From: an uncultured Lachnospiraceae bacterium
GTDB taxonomy: Bacteria; Bacillota; Clostridia; Lachnospirales; Lachnospiraceae
NCBI GenBank assembly: GCA_947174725.1
Contig: CAMWKA010000032.1
Coordinates: 1 to 10,922, forward strand
Reading direction: 5' to 3'
DNA: 10,922 bases
Below the pieces are notes generated by a model, which saw nothing but the letters and a program-made list of their open reading frames with translations, did no database searches and was not told the origin of the DNA. Both the position numbers and the translations under genes were made by a program. Below, piece by piece: positions 1-7,419 of this stretch. Within the stretch, counting starts at the first letter, position 1; each line of letters begins with the position of its first letter.

Positions 1-17
1 CAATGAAGGAGAGCAAA

Positions 18-779
18 ATGGGCGGTATCGTATTAAAAACCACAGATTTAACAAAAAAATACAACAATAAGGCTGTTGTAGACAATTTGAACATCGAAAT
101 CAAACAGGGAGAAATTTTCGGTTTATTGGGACCGAATGGGGCGGGAAAAAGTACGACCATGAACATGATCTGTTCGATTGTACGCCCCACAGCGGGAGAG
201 ATTGAACTGCTGGGAAAGAATCCATGGAAACAGAAAAAAGAGGTTATCCATAAGGTAGGCTACATCCCGCAGGAACTTGCTGTTCATGGCAATCTGAAAG
301 CATGGGAGAATGTAGAATTGTTCACTTCTCTTTATGGAATCAGGGGAGAAGAGTTAAAAAAGGCAGTGAATGAGTCGCTGGAGTATGTGGGGCTGTTAGA
401 GAGGAAACAGGAATTTGCCAAAAACTTTTCCGGCGGTATGAAACGAAGGCTGAACATTGCCTGCGCCATTGGGCATCACCCGGAACTGTTGATCTTTGAC
501 GAACCTACCGTGGGGATCGATCCGCAATCCAGAAACTTTATTCTGGATAAGATCAAGGAGTCGAACAAAAGGGGGGCAACAGTTATTTATACGAGCCATT
601 ACATGGAGGAAGTGGAAGCCATCTGCACTCGGATCGCCATTATGGACAACGGAAAAGTAATTGCCTGCGGAACCAGTGAAGAACTAAAAAGGCTGGTGAA
701 CGGCGATGACGAAAACATCACCTTAGAGGAAGTTTTCCTGACACTGACAGGGAAGAAACTTAGAGATTATGTAGAATAG
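18..779 (+). CDS. ABC-2 type exporter, ATP-binding subunit (exporter 1)
   Basis: This is the cytoplasmic ATPase that powers the two membrane subunits encoded next. With the start at 18 it has 253 residues, normal for a single nucleotide-binding domain of the CcmA/multidrug type. All catalytic motifs are visible: Walker A GPNGAGKST at residues 38-46, signature FSGGM at 137-141, Walker B LLIFDEP at 157-163, D-loop VGIDP at 165-169 and the switch histidine in TSHYMEE at 194. An in-frame ATG at position 3 is less likely, because AAGGAG at 6-11 sits 6 nt before the ATG at 18 and would lie inside the longer version. The signature begins with Phe instead of the usual Leu, a tolerated change. It is the first gene of a five-gene operon; any promoter lies outside the window. 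The family role is exporting drugs, antimicrobial peptides or lipids; the substrate here is unknown. Confidence 0.93.
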   Translation: MGGIVLKTTDLTKKYNNKAVVDNLNIEIKQGEIFGLLGPNGAGKSTTMNMICSIVRPTAGEIELLGKNPWKQKKEVIHKVGYIPQELAVHGNLKAWENVELFTSLYGIRGEELKKAVNESLEYVGLLERKQEFAKNFSGGMKRRLNIACAIGHHPELLIFDEPTVGIDPQSRNFILDKIKESNKRGATVIYTSHYMEEVEAICTRIAIMDNGKVIACGTSEELKRLVNGDDENITLEEVFLTLTGKKLRDYVE

Positions 780-792
780 TGAGGGAGCAGAT

Positions 793-1866
793 ATGATTCG
801 TTATTTGATAAAGAACAATTTTAAGCTCATGTTCCGAAATACCTGGAGCATAGTGGTGATGCTTCTGGGACCGATTCTGGTGATTGCGGTATTATCCAGT
901 GCATTTACGGAGTTAATGAAGTCTTATGAAGGGGTAGATGAATTTTCAGTGGGATACAGGCTGCGGGCGGCGGCAGATGATCATATGATGGAAGCCGCTA
1001 AAGTTGCGGGAGAAGAAGCGGGTATCCTTTTCTATGAATATCCGGAGGGCGATATCCAGGATGTGATGGAGAAAAATGAACTTGCAGGATTTGTGGAATT
1101 CTCGGAGGATGGATATGTAGTATATAAGAGCGGGGATTACGAGGTGGAAGGCATTACCCTTGAATATTTCATGCACAGAGCGATGCAGGAGGGTGTGAAT
1201 GCTATTTTGTGCATGGAGGAACAGGAGGTGGTACTGCCGGTCACAGAACTGGAGTTTATGCCTGCGGTGGATTCGGTGGATTACTACGGTATCATCTACA
1301 TCGTGTATTTTTGCTGGTGCGGTTCCATATGTGCCACAGGAGTTCTGGGAAATGAAAAGAAATACGGGATTGTACGGAGATTTCAGGTGAGCAATATATC
1401 GGAGACGCAGAACTATCTTAGCAAGTTTATTCCGATTACGCTGGTGGTGTCTGTGGCTATGGCGGTGACAACGGGGATTACCATATTGCTTTTTGATATC
1501 CATTGGGGAAATCCCATATTATCTGCCTTCATTGTTTTGATGATGATTATGGCGGGAAACGCCTTAAGCCTGATGCTGTATAATATCTCAGACAATTTGG
1601 TCATTACCGTGATCATGCTGTTTATGGTTGTGTGGTTCATGGGATTTTTTGGAGGAAGTTTTGAGACCTATATGTTTTCCAGCTGGTCGGATCTTTTAAA
1701 GCAGTTGTCGCCGATTTATCACGGCAACAGGGCATTGGTGGAAATATCCTGTATGGGAAAAAGTGATTATGCGGCCGGTTCAATATTGTATTCTTTGGCA
1801 GTTACGGTGATCTGTTCCGCAATTGCAATCCTGGCAGGCAGTATCAGAAAGAGGGGGAGAGCATGA
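793..1866 (+). CDS. ABC-2 type exporter permease, first subunit (exporter 1)
   Basis: A 357-residue membrane subunit with the ABC-2 permease layout. There is one N-terminal transmembrane helix at about residues 17-40, then an extracytoplasmic region to about residue 160, then about five more helices clustered in the C-terminal half and a short basic tail (IRKRGRA). A short run of Asp/Glu-rich sequence fills the external domain. It starts 13 nt after the ATPase stop, behind AGGGAG, and its stop overlaps the next start in an ATGA junction, so translation of the two permeases is probably coupled. It most likely pairs with the second permease as a heterodimer driven by the ATPase at 18-779. Family assignment is from topology and gene order; I cannot tell the transported compound. 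Confidence 0.88.
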   Translation: MIRYLIKNNFKLMFRNTWSIVVMLLGPILVIAVLSSAFTELMKSYEGVDEFSVGYRLRAAADDHMMEAAKVAGEEAGILFYEYPEGDIQDVMEKNELAGFVEFSEDGYVVYKSGDYEVEGITLEYFMHRAMQEGVNAILCMEEQEVVLPVTELEFMPAVDSVDYYGIIYIVYFCWCGSICATGVLGNEKKYGIVRRFQVSNISETQNYLSKFIPITLVVSVAMAVTTGITILLFDIHWGNPILSAFIVLMMIMAGNALSLMLYNISDNLVITVIMLFMVVWFMGFFGGSFETYMFSSWSDLLKQLSPIYHGNRALVEISCMGKSDYAAGSILYSLAVTVICSAIAILAGSIRKRGRA

Positions 1867-3116
1867 TTTCATTAATTAGGATGAATCTGAAATTATTATT
1901 AAGAAACAAAGGATTTTTATTTTTTCTTCTGGTAACTCCGGCAATATCCGCGCTGATCCTAGGTTTGAAAACGAACAATACGTTGTTTTCAGATGAGGAA
2001 GACAGTGTTGTTGTTCTGGAGTTAGGGGATCCTTCAGAAAAAGCGGTTTACCTGGGAAATACATCGGCTTGTATTATTAAGGTGTATGATGCATCCGAAA
2101 GCGATCTATCGGAATATGTTTTAAATGAGATAGCGGAAAGCGGGATGTTTTCCATCTGCCGCAGCGATGTCAGCGGTCTGACCGAAGAGGAAGTAGAGGA
2201 GATTGCAACAAGGGATGCGTATAATGACCGGGCCGGGATGTTGCTCTACTTAAAAGAGGAGTTTGACGAGGCGGTGCTGGATGGCGCATGGGAACAGGGG
2301 GTACAGCTCTATGTTGTATCGGAAGACGAACGTCAGGAACTTTTTGTATCAGAACTGACTGGTTTATTTGAGAGAATAAAGCAGGTGCAAAGCTTAGCAG
2401 GGAATGATATCTCGGTCATATTAGATACGCTGACCGGCATCCTGCAGAATATGCCGGAAAAACGAGTGGTAAATCTGGCGGGCAGGGAAGCTCTTGAATT
2501 GACGCAGCAGCAGACCAACCAGCGGACACGGATCGGGTATGCATTTGCGATTATAACTCTGGGATTTTTGTTCTGCGGAGTCTTTGTAGCACATTCGGTC
2601 ATTGAAGAACAGAACAACAGGGTATTTACCAGAATTATGTTAACCAAAATAAAAGGCAGGGATTATTTTATATCTAAGTTCATCGTGGCATTTGTGATCT
2701 GCATACTGCAGACAATGGTGCTGGCAGTTTGTCTGTCTGTGATTCCGGGATTGGATATGGGAATCAATATGGTAAGCTTTTGTCTGGTCATCTTTCTTTT
2801 GGGACTGATCTTTAGTGCATTAAGCCTTCTGGTCGGGGTGCTGCTTGGAGATGCTATGAGTGCCAATTATGCGGTATTTTCCATCTGGTCTATTTCGGCA
2901 TTGCTGGCAGGATTATATTTCCCATTGAAGGACACAACGGAATTTTTGAAAGCCCTTTCTTATCTTATGCCCCAGAAATGGTTTATGGATGCATCGGAAT
3001 TATTATTAACAGGGGACAAAAGCGGCTATTCTGTGTTATTATATGTTACAGCGGCTTACCTGATCATGATTATCAGTGTAGGCGGTGTGGGATTGAAAAT
3101 AAAGAGGTATGAATAG
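1863..3116 (+). CDS. ABC-2 type exporter permease, second subunit (exporter 1)
   Basis: A 417-residue permease of the same general architecture as its upstream partner but clearly different in sequence. It has an N-terminal helix at about residues 17-36, a large acidic extracytoplasmic domain of roughly 180 residues, then five to six helices in the C-terminal half, beginning near residue 222 (IGYAFAIITLGFLFCGVF). The start ATG overlaps the previous TGA (ATGA), with GGGGGAG just upstream. The large external domain is the likely part to meet substrate or to sense it for the kinase encoded next. One ATPase plus two unlike permeases is the make-up of LnrLMN-type resistance exporters; this comparison is inference from gene content and not from alignment. 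Confidence 0.88.
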   Translation: MISLIRMNLKLLLRNKGFLFFLLVTPAISALILGLKTNNTLFSDEEDSVVVLELGDPSEKAVYLGNTSACIIKVYDASESDLSEYVLNEIAESGMFSICRSDVSGLTEEEVEEIATRDAYNDRAGMLLYLKEEFDEAVLDGAWEQGVQLYVVSEDERQELFVSELTGLFERIKQVQSLAGNDISVILDTLTGILQNMPEKRVVNLAGREALELTQQQTNQRTRIGYAFAIITLGFLFCGVFVAHSVIEEQNNRVFTRIMLTKIKGRDYFISKFIVAFVICILQTMVLAVCLSVIPGLDMGINMVSFCLVIFLLGLIFSALSLLVGVLLGDAMSANYAVFSIWSISALLAGLYFPLKDTTEFLKALSYLMPQKWFMDASELLLTGDKSGYSVLLYVTAAYLIMIISVGGVGLKIKRYE

Positions 3117-3129
3117 AGGGGTACAGCGT

Positions 3130-4257
3130 ATGGAAGAACGATTCCGGGACTATTATTTTGTCCTGCTTCGCATGGCGCTATTGCTGCTATTGATAATCTA
3201 TATTGTTTTATCACAGTCAGTATTGACAGGGGCATCGGTAGAGATGCTCCTGTTTCTTGCGTTATTTATCGGTTTGGTTGCCGGCAAAGAATTGTTAGAA
3301 CCGAAGAAACAGATTTGGCTGTTAGGGGCGGCTGCAGCTCTGATGATCTATATCATAGCTGCCCTTGGAACGGCATACATTTTGCTTTTTATTTTCTTGT
3401 GTTATGAAGGGTTGACTTATTGGAAACCAAGGTTTCCATGGTATCTGGTGCCCTTGGGATTGGCCTTTTTGCCCGGAGAGATCGGATGGGAGGTACAGTT
3501 TGTCATTGCACTTTTCATGGGAATCATTTATTTCCAACATGACTTTATCGTGGAATCCTATCGTAAACAGACCAGAGAAGATACCATTGCGGAACAGCGA
3601 TTAAAGCACAGCATGAACCGCAGGGAGCATGAAATGCAGGAAGCGGTTCGAAAGAGCCTGCTGCAGGCAGAAAATCAAATGTTAGAAGAAAGGGAAGCGC
3701 TTTCCCAGACCCTGCACGATAAACTGGGACATAATATCAATGGTTCCGTATATCAGTTAGAAGCGGTAAAGGTGCTGATGGAAAAGGAGCCGGAAACATC
3801 TAAGAAAATGATACAGGCAGTCATTGACCAGCTCCGGGGCGGAATGGACGAGATCCGGATGATTCTTAGAAAAGAGCGCCCGGAGAAGTATAAGCTTGCA
3901 ATTTTGCAGCTGGAAAAACTGTGCGAAGACTGCAGATCGAAGGGAGTGGAGGCGGAACTGATCATAGAGGGAGAACTGAAAGAGATTCCGGAGAAATATC
4001 TGGAAGTGATCTTGGATAATGCTTATGAAGCGGTTTCCAATTCTATGAAATATGCAAAGTGCAGTCGAATCAAGATCAGCGTGCATGTATGGAACCAGAT
4101 GATCCGCTGCAGCATATCGGATAATGGGGTAGGCTGCAAGAAAATGACCGACGGAATGGGGATCTCGGGAATGCGGAAAAGAATGAGGGAAATCAACGGT
4201 ATTCTGGATTTTGAAACAGATGTCGGATTTACCATCAACATGCTGCTGCCGTTATAA
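3130..4257 (+). CDS. Sensor histidine kinase, NarL/DesK-type (HisKA_3)
   Basis: A membrane-bound sensor kinase of 375 residues that should phosphorylate the response regulator encoded next. The N-terminal part, to about residue 140, holds five or six hydrophobic helices with almost no external domain. A long charged helical linker follows, probably a coiled coil. The HisKA_3 box TLHDKLGH carries the phospho-accepting His196. The ATP-binding domain shows the N-box EAVSNSMKYA (Asn304), DNGVG at 331-335 and a GMGISGM glycine motif. An in-frame ATG at 3109 would overlap the permease gene but has its purine-rich tract only 1 nt away; AGAGGGG 8 nt before 3130 favours the shorter start. Kinases with many helices and little external domain usually sense within the membrane or through a partner, here plausibly the exporter itself. 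Confidence 0.9.
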   Translation: MEERFRDYYFVLLRMALLLLLIIYIVLSQSVLTGASVEMLLFLALFIGLVAGKELLEPKKQIWLLGAAAALMIYIIAALGTAYILLFIFLCYEGLTYWKPRFPWYLVPLGLAFLPGEIGWEVQFVIALFMGIIYFQHDFIVESYRKQTREDTIAEQRLKHSMNRREHEMQEAVRKSLLQAENQMLEEREALSQTLHDKLGHNINGSVYQLEAVKVLMEKEPETSKKMIQAVIDQLRGGMDEIRMILRKERPEKYKLAILQLEKLCEDCRSKGVEAELIIEGELKEIPEKYLEVILDNAYEAVSNSMKYAKCSRIKISVHVWNQMIRCSISDNGVGCKKMTDGMGISGMRKRMREINGILDFETDVGFTINMLLPL

Positions 4258-4271
4258 AAAGGAGTGAGGAC

Positions 4272-4919
4272 ATGGACAAAATTAAAATAATAATTGCAGA
4301 CGATAGCGATTTTGTAAGGGATGGAATGCGGATCATATTGGATGTGGATGAAGATTTTGAAGTGATCGGCTGTGCAAGAGATGGACGGGAGGCAATCGAA
4401 ATTGCCAGAAAAAATCCGCCGGACATTTTCCTGATGGATATTCAAATGCCCGGGATGGACGGCATAGAGGCTACCAAATATATTGTAGAAAACAATCTTG
4501 GGAAAGTGCTGATCCTTACGACCTTTGATGATGATGAGCTGGTACAGAATGCATTGAAAAATGGGGCGAAGGGGTATCTGATCAAGAACCATACGCCGGA
4601 GCATTTAAAACAGATGATCAAATCCGTATATCACGGCACCGGCGTTATGGAGGGGGCGATCTTAGAGAACCTTGCAAAAAATACGGACGTCAAGGCGGGC
4701 GGTTTTTCTGAAGAGGGCTACACGGCAAGGGAAATGGATATTATCAGAGCCGTAGCGGAAGGGTTGTCTAACAAGGAGATTGCGAACCGTCTTTTTATCT
4801 CGGAGGGTACGGTGAAGAATTATATTACTTCTATTCTTGCAAAGGAGGATCTGTCTCATCGTACGGCGCTGGCGGTGTATTATCTTACGGGAAAGAAACC
4901 AAAAGAAACGCTTTCATAG
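4272..4919 (+). CDS. LuxR/NarL-family response regulator
   Basis: A 215-residue transcription regulator, cognate to the kinase 14 nt upstream. The receiver domain (about residues 4-120) has the acidic pair Asp10-Asp11, phospho-acceptor Asp56 in LMDIQMPGMDG, Thr83/Thr84 and the conserved Lys105 in GYLIKN. The C-terminal LuxR-type helix-turn-helix (about 148-208) contains GLSNKEIANRLFISEGTVKN, the usual DNA-contact region. Length and spacing are typical. The start is well supported by AAAGGAG upstream. As the last gene of the exporter operon it probably activates that operon after the kinase senses the compound or membrane damage. The target site would be upstream of the window and cannot be examined. 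An 11-bp inverted repeat overlaps its last codons. Confidence 0.94.
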   Translation: MDKIKIIIADDSDFVRDGMRIILDVDEDFEVIGCARDGREAIEIARKNPPDIFLMDIQMPGMDGIEATKYIVENNLGKVLILTTFDDDELVQNALKNGAKGYLIKNHTPEHLKQMIKSVYHGTGVMEGAILENLAKNTDVKAGGFSEEGYTAREMDIIRAVAEGLSNKEIANRLFISEGTVKNYITSILAKEDLSHRTALAVYYLTGKKPKETLS

Positions 4920-4928
4920 CGTTTCTTT
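4902..4928 (+). terminator. Probable hairpin terminator overlapping the response-regulator stop codon
   Basis: AAAGAAACGCT (4902-4912) and AGCGTTTCTTT (4918-4928) form a perfect 11-bp stem with a 5-nt loop. The TAG stop (4917-4919) lies at the loop and 3' arm. The 3' arm is U-rich but no clean T-run follows, so termination may be partial or the structure may mainly protect the mRNA end. It marks the end of the first exporter operon. Confidence 0.6.
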
Positions 4929-5002
4929 GAATTTCACCTGATTTATTTAGCAGGTTACCTTATTACAAATGCAGCTTAGTTCCCATGGTATTGCTTTATG
5001 AT

Positions 5003-5029
5003 TTGGTTTTGATAAGATACAATTATAAG
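5003..5029 (+). promoter_or_regulatory. Tentative promoter for the second exporter operon
   Basis: TTGGTT (5003-5008) and TATAAG (5024-5029) are separated by 15 bp; an overlapping TACAAT (5018-5023) is another possible -10 element. The region is AT-rich and lies between the previous operon's hairpin and the structured leader, so a promoter is expected here. The spacing is short and the -35 match is only partial, so the exact position is uncertain. Confidence 0.3.
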
Positions 5030-5050
5030 TTGCGGAAAGGCATGGTGGTT

Positions 5051-5088
5051 AGATTGAAAAATAAGCTCGATAGCTTATTTTTCAATCT
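5051..5088 (+). promoter_or_regulatory. Leader hairpin 1: perfect 17-bp stem, possible attenuator
   Basis: AGATTGAAAAATAAGCT (5051-5067) is the exact reverse complement of 5072-5088, with a CGAT loop. The inner part is a short stem flanked by an A-run on the left and a T-run on the right, the form of a bidirectional intrinsic terminator. Lying between the tentative promoter and the ATPase gene, it could be an attenuator, or it could simply be a terminator from either side. Confidence 0.6.
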
Positions 5089-5095
5089 GATTGCA

Positions 5096-5126
5096 GATGA
5101 GAAACCGCCTACGCGGATTTCTCATC
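5096..5126 (+). promoter_or_regulatory. Leader hairpin 2: 13-bp stem with one bulged base
   Basis: GATGAGAAA (5096-5104) pairs with TTTCTCATC (5118-5126). CCGC (5105-5108) pairs with GCGG (5113-5116), leaving a bulged A at 5117 and a CTAC loop. The stem is more GC-rich at its tip than its neighbours. It could be an RNA regulatory fold or a copy of a dispersed palindromic repeat; a genome search would separate these. Confidence 0.6.
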
Positions 5127-5129
5127 GCG

Positions 5130-5156
5130 TGTCATCGCAGTAAAACTGCTCTGACA
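5130..5156 (+). promoter_or_regulatory. Leader hairpin 3, ending at the ribosome binding site
   Basis: GCAGT (5137-5141) pairs with ACTGC (5145-5149) around an AAA loop. The outer arms TGTCA (5130-5134) and TGACA (5152-5156) pair across a symmetric 2-nt internal loop. The structure stops 1 nt before GGAGG (5158-5162), so its folding could affect translation of the ATPase gene. Confidence 0.5.
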
Positions 5157-5168
5157 TGGAGGATTAAC

Positions 5169-6023
5169 ATGTACAGTATCGAAATCAAGAATCTGACCAA
5201 AAAATATGGGGAATATCTGGCGGTGGACCATATTTCTTTTCAGGTAAGGGAAGGAAGCCTGATTGGATTTTTAGGTGTCAATGGAGCCGGCAAGACGACG
5301 GCGATCCACATGCTGTCTACTTTGCTGAAGCATGATGACGGAGAAGTTAAAATATGCGGATATGAACTTTCCAAAGACGATGCACAGATTCGTAAGAAAA
5401 TAGGGATCGTCTATCAACAAAATTGTTTAGACGATTTACTTAGCGTACAGGAAAATCTACTTTGCAGGGGAGTGATCCATGGTATTTCTAAGAAAGAGGC
5501 AAAGGCGCAGTGCGATAGATTAACGCAGGAATTGAAATTAGATGAAATATTAAAGAAACCGTATAAGACGCTGTCGGGCGGTCAGAAAAGAAGGTGTGAA
5601 ATCGCCGCAGCGCTGATGCATGCGCCGGAGATCTTGTTTTTGGACGAACCGACAACAGGACTGGACCCGGCAACCAGAATCGATGTATGGAATATTGTGG
5701 AACGGCTGCAGCAAGAGGAAAAAATGACCGTATTTTTAACTACCCATTATATGGAGGAGGCTGCCAGGGCGGATGACATTATCATCATAGATCATGGAAA
5801 GATCGTGACTGCAGGAACGCCGTTTGAGTTAAAGGAGAAGTATGCAAAAGATAAATTAAAGCTATATTACAACGACCAATGCGTCGATATACCGATCAAC
5901 TCCACCTTGGATGCGGCGCCGATCATTCAGGAGCATCTTCATGAAATAGAAGGCTTTGAAGTGATTCAAGGCAATATGGATGATGTTTTTGTAAATGTAG
6001 TGGGAAAAGAACTGGATCAATAG
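5169..6023 (+). CDS. ABC transporter ATP-binding subunit, drug-export type (exporter 2)
   Basis: A 284-residue ATPase that should drive the single permease encoded next. Motifs are complete: Walker A GVNGAGKTT at residues 36-44, signature LSGGQ at 135-139, Walker B ILFLDEP at 155-161, D-loop TGLDP at 163-167 and the switch His193. After the nucleotide-binding domain there is a C-terminal extension of about 65 residues (from about 220), like the accessory domain of DrrA-type drug exporters. The frame is open back to a TTG at 5091, but that stretch encodes no family sequence and overlaps the leader hairpins. GGAGG 6 nt before the ATG at 5169 fixes the start. It is not a duplicate of the first ATPase: motif residues and C-terminus differ. 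The permease begins 10 nt after the stop. Confidence 0.93.
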   Translation: MYSIEIKNLTKKYGEYLAVDHISFQVREGSLIGFLGVNGAGKTTAIHMLSTLLKHDDGEVKICGYELSKDDAQIRKKIGIVYQQNCLDDLLSVQENLLCRGVIHGISKKEAKAQCDRLTQELKLDEILKKPYKTLSGGQKRRCEIAAALMHAPEILFLDEPTTGLDPATRIDVWNIVERLQQEEKMTVFLTTHYMEEAARADDIIIIDHGKIVTAGTPFELKEKYAKDKLKLYYNDQCVDIPINSTLDAAPIIQEHLHEIEGFEVIQGNMDDVFVNVVGKELDQ

Positions 6024-6033
6024 GGAGGGCGTC

Positions 6034-6948
6034 ATGATGGAACAATGTCTGGTATTAACGGCAAGAAATTTAAAAGTTTATCTGCGGGACAAAGGGGCGG
6101 TGTTTTTTTCTCTTTTATCTGCTTTGATTGTCATATGCCTTATGGTATTTTTCCTTGGGGATATGAATATTGATGGAATTTTGGAAATATTAGATTCTTT
6201 CGCTCAAAAAGGTTATGAAGAGAATAGGAAAAACGCGGAACTCCTTGTGTTGTCATGGACATGTGCGGGAATATTATCTATTAACGCCGTGACGGTGAGT
6301 TTGGCGGTATATTCCGGTATGATTAAGGATAGAGTAAGCGGAAAATTAAATGCGATCTATACAGCGCCCATCAGCCGCCTGAAAATTGCATTGAGCTATA
6401 TTGCGTCGGCGTGGACGGCATCCGTATTTGTGTGTCTGTTAACCTTGGTGATTACGGAAGTCTATGGAGTGGCAAGCGGTATGAAGCCATATACCGGTAT
6501 AGAGCATGTAGAGCTGGTGGCGATGATTATGTTAAATTCCTTTGTTTATGCTGCTTTAATGTATCCGTTGTCGATCATGGCAAAGACGGAAGGGGCGTGG
6601 AGCGGTTTCGGCACAGTCATAGGAACTCTGGTCGGGTTCTTAGGGGGAATCTATATTCCGATCGGTTCTCTGGCTGACGGCATAGCAGGACTAATGAAGT
6701 GTACTCCGGTTATTTATGGGACTTCCATGTTCCGCAGTATTATGACAAGATCTATTTTGGAAACGGCTTTCCAGGGAGTGCCCACGGATATTGTAGAGGA
6801 GTATAGGGAAATCATGGGCATCCAGTTGACGGTTGCAGATCACACACTAAATCTAAGAGACGAATGCCTGATTTTGTCCGCATGCGGCGTATTTTTCCTG
6901 GCGGTGGGCATGTGTATGCTAAAATATGAAAAAAAGTCAGATAGATAA
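6034..6948 (+). CDS. ABC-2 type permease (exporter 2)
   Basis: A 304-residue membrane subunit with about six hydrophobic helices. The first is at roughly residues 22-43, followed by an external loop to about residue 70, then the rest; the last helix is near the C-terminus (LILSACGVFFLAVGMCML). Unlike exporter 1 it has no large external domain and no second permease gene, so it probably works as a homodimer with the ATPase at 5169-6023. GGAGGG at 6024-6029 precedes two adjacent ATG codons (6034 and 6037); the second has the better spacing, so the protein may start one residue later. A sequence like GSLADGIAGLMKCTPVIYG before the final loop fits the ABC-2 family. Substrate unknown. Confidence 0.88.
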   Translation: MMEQCLVLTARNLKVYLRDKGAVFFSLLSALIVICLMVFFLGDMNIDGILEILDSFAQKGYEENRKNAELLVLSWTCAGILSINAVTVSLAVYSGMIKDRVSGKLNAIYTAPISRLKIALSYIASAWTASVFVCLLTLVITEVYGVASGMKPYTGIEHVELVAMIMLNSFVYAALMYPLSIMAKTEGAWSGFGTVIGTLVGFLGGIYIPIGSLADGIAGLMKCTPVIYGTSMFRSIMTRSILETAFQGVPTDIVEEYREIMGIQLTVADHTLNLRDECLILSACGVFFLAVGMCMLKYEKKSDR

Positions 6949-6970
6949 AAGTATATAAAAGAGGAATGGA

Positions 6971-7405
6971 ATGAAAATAACAATTGAAGTTGCAAAACCG
7001 GGTGAAGAAGACGAGATCATTGTTCGCTGCGCCTCTCTGGATGAAAGGCTGCTGAAGGTGATCCAGTCGCTGCGCACGGAAGATCAGCTGACAGGTTATA
7101 TAGAAGATAAAATCGTGAAACTGCCTTTGAAGGAAATCTATTATTTTGAAGCCGTTGATAATAAGGTTTTTGCATATACGGCAAAGGAAACCTTTGAAAT
7201 ACGCAAAAAGTTATATGAAATTGAGCAGGACTACGAATATACGGATTTTTTGCGGATCTCCAAGTCCGCCATAGTGAACGTTTCTAAAATTGCTTATGTA
7301 AAACCAATCTTTAACGGCCGTTTTGAAGCGAAACTGAAAAATGACGAAAAAATAATTGTTTCTCGTCAATATGTGTCAGGTTTAAAGAAAAAGATCAGGA
7401 TATAG
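6971..7405 (+). CDS. Stand-alone LytTR-type DNA-binding regulator
   Basis: A 144-residue cytoplasmic protein whose C-terminal two thirds (about 40-142) is a LytTR DNA-binding domain: IVKLPLKEIYYFEAVDNKVF, then a strand-rich region with TYEFLRISKSAIVNV-like sequence (here TDFLRISKSAIVNVSKI), and VSRQYVSGLKKKI at the end. LytTR domains bind DNA through beta-strands, usually as dimers on paired direct repeats. No receiver domain is present, so it is not a phosphorylation-controlled regulator of the LytR/AgrA form. The gene begins 22 nt after the permease stop with GAGG 6 nt upstream, and is followed by a DUF3021 membrane protein. By analogy with streptococcal LytTR regulatory systems (HdrRM, BrsRM), its activity is probably restrained by that membrane partner. 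The likely target is its own exporter operon. Confidence 0.9.
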   Translation: MKITIEVAKPGEEDEIIVRCASLDERLLKVIQSLRTEDQLTGYIEDKIVKLPLKEIYYFEAVDNKVFAYTAKETFEIRKKLYEIEQDYEYTDFLRISKSAIVNVSKIAYVKPIFNGRFEAKLKNDEKIIVSRQYVSGLKKKIRI

Positions 7406-7419
7406 GAGGCAGGATAAAC

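Noticed and set aside
946..1503. Long minus-strand open frame opposite the first permease
   Set aside because: It is a shadow of a well-supported gene with ABC-2 topology; its His/Arg-rich translation shows no domain and it has no operon context.
3109..3129. Earlier ATG for the histidine kinase overlapping the permease gene
   Set aside because: Its purine tract is only 1 nt from the ATG, while AGAGGGG is 8 nt before the ATG at 3130. It remains possible through translational coupling.
4930..5050. LytTR-type paired direct repeats upstream of the second exporter
   Set aside because: GTT-containing words occur near 4954, 4979, 5029 and 5048, but their flanks and spacing do not fit a convincing pair of LytTR sites.
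5091..5168. N-terminal extension of the second ATPase from TTG 5091
   Set aside because: The stretch resembles no ABC sequence, overlaps hairpins 2 and 3, and the ATG at 5169 has a well-placed GGAGG.
6411..6677. Alternative-frame ORF within the second permease gene
   Set aside because: It is fully inside a gene with good membrane topology and a good start, and encodes no recognisable domain.
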